Below, one piece after another: positions 61,268 through 64,000 of a stretch of DNA of 64,000 nt. The notes beneath the pieces were generated by a model, which worked only from the letters and a program-made list of their open reading frames with translations, made no database searches and had not been told where the DNA came from. Source of the DNA: Jeongeupia chitinilytica (GTDB lineage Bacteria; Pseudomonadota; Gammaproteobacteria; Burkholderiales; Chitinibacteraceae); the NCBI RefSeq assembly GCF_014652315.1, contig NZ_BMYO01000008.1, forward strand, positions 1-64,000. The letters are read 5' to 3'. Made by a program: the position numbers and the translations under genes. How positions within the stretch are numbered: position 1 is the first letter of the stretch; each line of letters begins with the position of its first letter.

Positions 61268-63157
61268 ATGGGTAGTGCAACACACGAGCAGTCGAAGCAG
61301 AGCGGTCTCATGCTTGCGGCGCTCGGCGTCGTTTACGGCGATATCGGCACCAGTCCGCTCTACACATTGCGCGAATGCCTGAATGGCCACATTCCGTTGC
61401 CGATCAATGCCGAAAACGTCTTCGGCATGCTGTCGCTGATCTTCTGGGGCCTGATGCTGGTGGTGTCGCTCAAGTACGTGATCATCGTGCTGCGTGCCGA
61501 CAACCGTGGCGAAGGCGGGATTCTCGCCTTGCTGGCGCTGGCACTGCGGCAGATGAAAACCGGCAGCCGCCGCGCGATGATCCTCACCGCGCTGGGGATA
61601 TTCGGTGCGGCACTGTTCTACGGCGACAGCATGATCACCCCGGCGATTTCGGTGCTGTCGGCGCTCGAGGGCATCGGCATCGTCTCGCACACCTTCGACC
61701 CCTACATCATTCCGATCACCATTGCCGTGCTGGTCGGCCTGTTCGCGATGCAGCGCCACGGCACCGCCTCGGTCGGCAAGCTGTTCGGCCCGGTGATGCT
61801 GCTGTGGTTTTCGGTGCTCGGCGTACTCGGCGGCTGGCAGATCGTCCAGAACCCGACGGTGCTGCATGCGTTGAATCCGTACTACGCACTGCAGTTTGTG
61901 GTCGACAATCCGAAGCAGGCCTTCGTGCTGCTCGGCGCCGTCGTGCTGGCGCTGACCGGTGCCGAAGCGCTGTACGCCGACATGGGCCACTTCGGCCGTC
62001 CGGCGATCAGCCGGGCGTGGTTCTCGCTGGTGCTGCCGGCGCTGACGCTGAACTACTTCGGTCAGGGGGCGCTGCTGCTCGCCGATCCGACCACCATCAA
62101 GAATCCGTTCTTCCTGCTCGCGCCGGGCTGGGGGCTGGTGCCGCTGGTGGTGCTGGCCACGATTGCGACGGTGATCGCGTCGCAGGCGGTGATCTCGGGC
62201 GCGTACTCGATGACCAATCAGGCGGTCCACCTCGGTTTCAGCCCGCGCATGGACATCCAGCACACCTCGGAAACCGAGAAGGGCCAGATCTACATGCCGG
62301 GGATCAACTGGTTTCTGCTGGTGGCGGTGATCCTGCTGGTGCTGGGCTTCCGCTCCTCCGGCGCGCTGGCGTCGGCCTACGGCTTTGCCGTGGTGTGCAC
62401 GATGCTGATCACGACCATCCTCGCCTTTGCGGTGTTCGGCCACATCTTCAGCGGCTGGCGCAAATGGCTGGTCTGCGGCGCGCTGGTCGTGCTGCTGGTG
62501 ATCGACTCGCTGCTGTTCTCGGCCAACGTGCTGAAAATCGCCGAGGGCGGCTGGTTCCCGTTGCTGATCGGTCTCGTCGCCTTCACGCTGATGATGACGT
62601 GGAAGCGCGGGCGTGCGCTGCTGTACGAACGCCTGCTCGCAGGCGAGCTGCCGCTCGAAGGCTTCGTCGAAAGCCTCGAGTCGTCGCCGCCGACCCGGGT
62701 CGAGGGCGTGGCGGTGTTCATGACCGCGAGTACCGATTCGGTGCCGCATGCGCTGCTGCACAACCTCAAGCACAACAAGGTGCTGCACGAGCAGGTGGTG
62801 TTCCTGAGCATCAAGACCGCCGACATTCCGTTCGTGTCGAAGCGCGAGCGCGTGATCGTGCGCCGCCTGGGCGATACCTTCTTCCAGATCATCGCCACTT
62901 ACGGCTTCAAGGAGGATCAGAGCGTGCCCGAGGTGCTGGCGCAGGTCGAAGCACTGCAGGCCGAACTGCATTTCGATCCGATGCAGACGTCGTTCTTCCT
63001 GTCGCGCGAAACCATCGTCGAAGCGAAGTACCCGGCAATGAGCTTCTGGCGCCGCAAGATCTTCTCGTTGATGAACCGGAACGCTACCCGGGCCACGCAA
63101 TTCTTCAAGATTCCGCCGAACCGCGTGGTGGAGATGGGAACGCAGGTCGAGCTCTGA
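61268..63157 (+). CDS. kup: Low-affinity potassium transporter Kup
   Basis: The 629-aa membrane protein imports potassium with protons. The N-terminal signature LGVVYGDIGTSPLYTLRE at about 19-36 is that of the Kup/HAK family. About 12 helices follow, then a cytoplasmic C-terminal domain of some 170 residues from about residue 455. Length is normal. It is a single gene with its own promoter and a terminator. Confidence 0.95.
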   Translation: MGSATHEQSKQSGLMLAALGVVYGDIGTSPLYTLRECLNGHIPLPINAENVFGMLSLIFWGLMLVVSLKYVIIVLRADNRGEGGILALLALALRQMKTGSRRAMILTALGIFGAALFYGDSMITPAISVLSALEGIGIVSHTFDPYIIPITIAVLVGLFAMQRHGTASVGKLFGPVMLLWFSVLGVLGGWQIVQNPTVLHALNPYYALQFVVDNPKQAFVLLGAVVLALTGAEALYADMGHFGRPAISRAWFSLVLPALTLNYFGQGALLLADPTTIKNPFFLLAPGWGLVPLVVLATIATVIASQAVISGAYSMTNQAVHLGFSPRMDIQHTSETEKGQIYMPGINWFLLVAVILLVLGFRSSGALASAYGFAVVCTMLITTILAFAVFGHIFSGWRKWLVCGALVVLLVIDSLLFSANVLKIAEGGWFPLLIGLVAFTLMMTWKRGRALLYERLLAGELPLEGFVESLESSPPTRVEGVAVFMTASTDSVPHALLHNLKHNKVLHEQVVFLSIKTADIPFVSKRERVIVRRLGDTFFQIIATYGFKEDQSVPEVLAQVEALQAELHFDPMQTSFFLSRETIVEAKYPAMSFWRRKIFSLMNRNATRATQFFKIPPNRVVEMGTQVEL

Positions 63158-63178
63158 CCGGGCCCCTATCGACGGAGA

Positions 63179-63208
63179 CAACGGCGACCTGCGGGTCGCC
63201 GTTGCCGT
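63179..63208. terminator. Terminator between kup and the HAD hydrolase gene
   Basis: CAACGGCGACC and GGTCGCCGTTG form a perfect 11-bp stem with a TGCG loop. The forward tail CCGTTT is short. It ends one base before the convergent stop codon. Confidence 0.75.
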
Positions 63209-63209
63209 T

Positions 63210-63863
63210 TCAGCGCTGCCGTGACCAGCGATCGGCCAGCGCGGCGAGATGCGGAATCTGCCAGTCGGCCCAGCTGCTGCGCGGCGTGCCCTTGCGGATC
63301 AGTACGGTGGCCATGCCGAGTTGGCGCGCCGGCCGGAGATTGGCGGCCGTGTCCTCGACCAGGATGCAGCGGCGCGGATCGAGCCGCCATTGCCGCAGCA
63401 GGGCCCGGTAGCCGCGCAACTGCGGTTTGGGGCTGTAGCCGGCCGATTCGATCGCGAAGAGGCCGTCGAAACAGCGGTCGATGCCGAGCGCGGCCAGCAT
63501 CGCTTCGGCGTAGTCATGCGGCCCGTTGGTGAACAGGTATTTGCGCCCTGGCAGCCTGGCCAGCGTGCGCTTGAGCCCCGGTACGGGATGGACGCGGCCG
63601 GTGAGGACGTCGAGCGGGTGGCTGTGGGCCAGAAAGCGTTGCGGATCGACATGCGGGTGATGGCGGATCAGCCCGAGCAGGGTTGCGCCGTAGCGGTGCC
63701 AGTAGGCAAGCCGCAATGCCGAGGCGTCGTTTTCGGAGAGCTGCAGCGCGTCGGCGATGAAGCCGGTCATCGCGGCATCGATGGTCGGAAAGGCGTGGCG
63801 GTTGGCGTCGTGCAGCGTGTTGTCGAGGTCGAACAGCCAGATCGGTTTGCGGGGTAGCGGCAT
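63210..63863 (-). CDS. HAD-superfamily hydrolase, probable pyrimidine 5'-nucleotidase
   Basis: The 217-aa protein has the HAD motifs in order: nucleophile FDLDNTLHD near residue 11, motif II LFTNGPHDYAE, motif III Lys in GYSPKPQL and motif IV ILVEDTAANL. The helical cap after residue 20 and the DLDNTLH form fit the SDT1/pyrimidine 5'-nucleotidase subfamily. Substrate specificity is inferred. Confidence 0.85.
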   Translation of the reverse strand: MPLPRKPIWLFDLDNTLHDANRHAFPTIDAAMTGFIADALQLSENDASALRLAYWHRYGATLLGLIRHHPHVDPQRFLAHSHPLDVLTGRVHPVPGLKRTLARLPGRKYLFTNGPHDYAEAMLAALGIDRCFDGLFAIESAGYSPKPQLRGYRALLRQWRLDPRRCILVEDTAANLRPARQLGMATVLIRKGTPRSSWADWQIPHLAALADRWSRQR

Positions 63864-63867
63864 CGGA

Positions 63868-63889
63868 AGAAACCCGGCTGCCGCCGGGT
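63868..63889 (-). terminator. Terminator of the CBS-domain gene
   Basis: ACCCGGC and GCCGGGT form a 7-bp stem with a four-base loop, followed on the minus strand by TTCTTCC. It lies between the CBS-domain gene and the HAD gene. Confidence 0.6.
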
Positions 63890-63893
63890 CGGA

Positions 63894-64000
63894 TCAACGG
63901 TGGATGTAGTAGACCAGCTGGTCGATGGTGAACTGCTGGTCGGCGATGGTCTCGCGCACGAGGTCGCCGATCGACAGTACGCCGAGCACCTTGTCGTCCT
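63894..64000 (-). CDS. CBS-domain protein, C-terminal part (partial)
   Basis: Only the last 34 codons and the stop are in the window; the start lies beyond the right edge. The visible end reads DKVLGVLSIGDLVRE followed by TIADQQFTIDQLVYYI and HR. This is the closing half of a CBS domain as found in small two-CBS proteins. Confidence 0.75.
   Translation of the reverse strand, partial: DDKVLGVLSIGDLVRETIADQQFTIDQLVYYIHR

Overview
The window is a GC-rich chromosomal segment from a Gram-negative betaproteobacterium, most likely order Neisseriales (Chromobacteriaceae/Chitinibacteraceae type). The evidence is the ponA | pilMNOPQ-aroKB arrangement, the ilvBHC cluster, the lnt-corC-ybeY-phoH cluster, the encoded type IV pilus regulators PilS/PilR, and a LeuA carrying an N-terminal carph-isopro helix-turn-helix domain. 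I see no insertion sequence, prophage or CRISPR array.

Layout. 1-77: 3' end of a 5S rRNA gene and its terminator. 150-18433: mostly housekeeping genes, namely nnr, a nucleotidyltransferase-like gene, ponA/mrcA, the divergent pilMNOPQ-aroK-aroB run, yihY, wrbA-DUF2069, ppk2, leuA, pssA and psd. 18485-27344: locus A, a functional-amyloid (Fap-type) locus with two secreted proteins, two FapC-like subunits, a FapD-like C39 peptidase, a FapE-like protein, and on the other strand a FapF-like porin with a sigma-54 activator. A perfect array of 128 ACGCC units (640 bp) lies between the two fapC copies. 27512-36181: an amino-acid permease, an orphan membrane protein, ilvBHC, and a small operon of sigma factor, DUF3619, DUF3106 and RDD genes. 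36285-42822: locus B, a second Fap-like locus of the same plan (sigma-54 promoter, small secreted proteins, C39 peptidase, porin, sigma-54 activator) whose secreted proteins differ from FapB/FapC. 43184-64000: lnt, corC, ybeY, phoH, miaB and several small genes, tRNA-Met, a MidA-type methyltransferase, folM, ttcA, rppH, pilS-pilR, ampD, kup and a HAD hydrolase, ending in a partial CBS-domain gene.

How the parts work together. The two Fap-like loci look like self-contained secretion modules, each with substrates, a C39 peptidase, an outer-membrane pore and its own activator. Three promoters match the sigma-54 -24/-12 consensus with exact spacing. Upstream of each lie two dyads with the core TCA-N4-TGA. 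In locus A they read GTCTCA-N4-TGA, with the same 148-bp separation at both promoters; in locus B they read TGTWTCA-N4-TGAAACA. Both activators keep the GAFTGA loop and have a VpsR-like N-terminal region, so control by cyclic di-GMP is a reasonable inference. Stable hairpins follow each putative major subunit gene, and one encloses the fapD start codon. This suggests that subunits are made in excess of the peptidase. Locus B, with a shared C-terminal asparagine/glutamine motif in its four secreted proteins, is the best candidate for an undescribed system.
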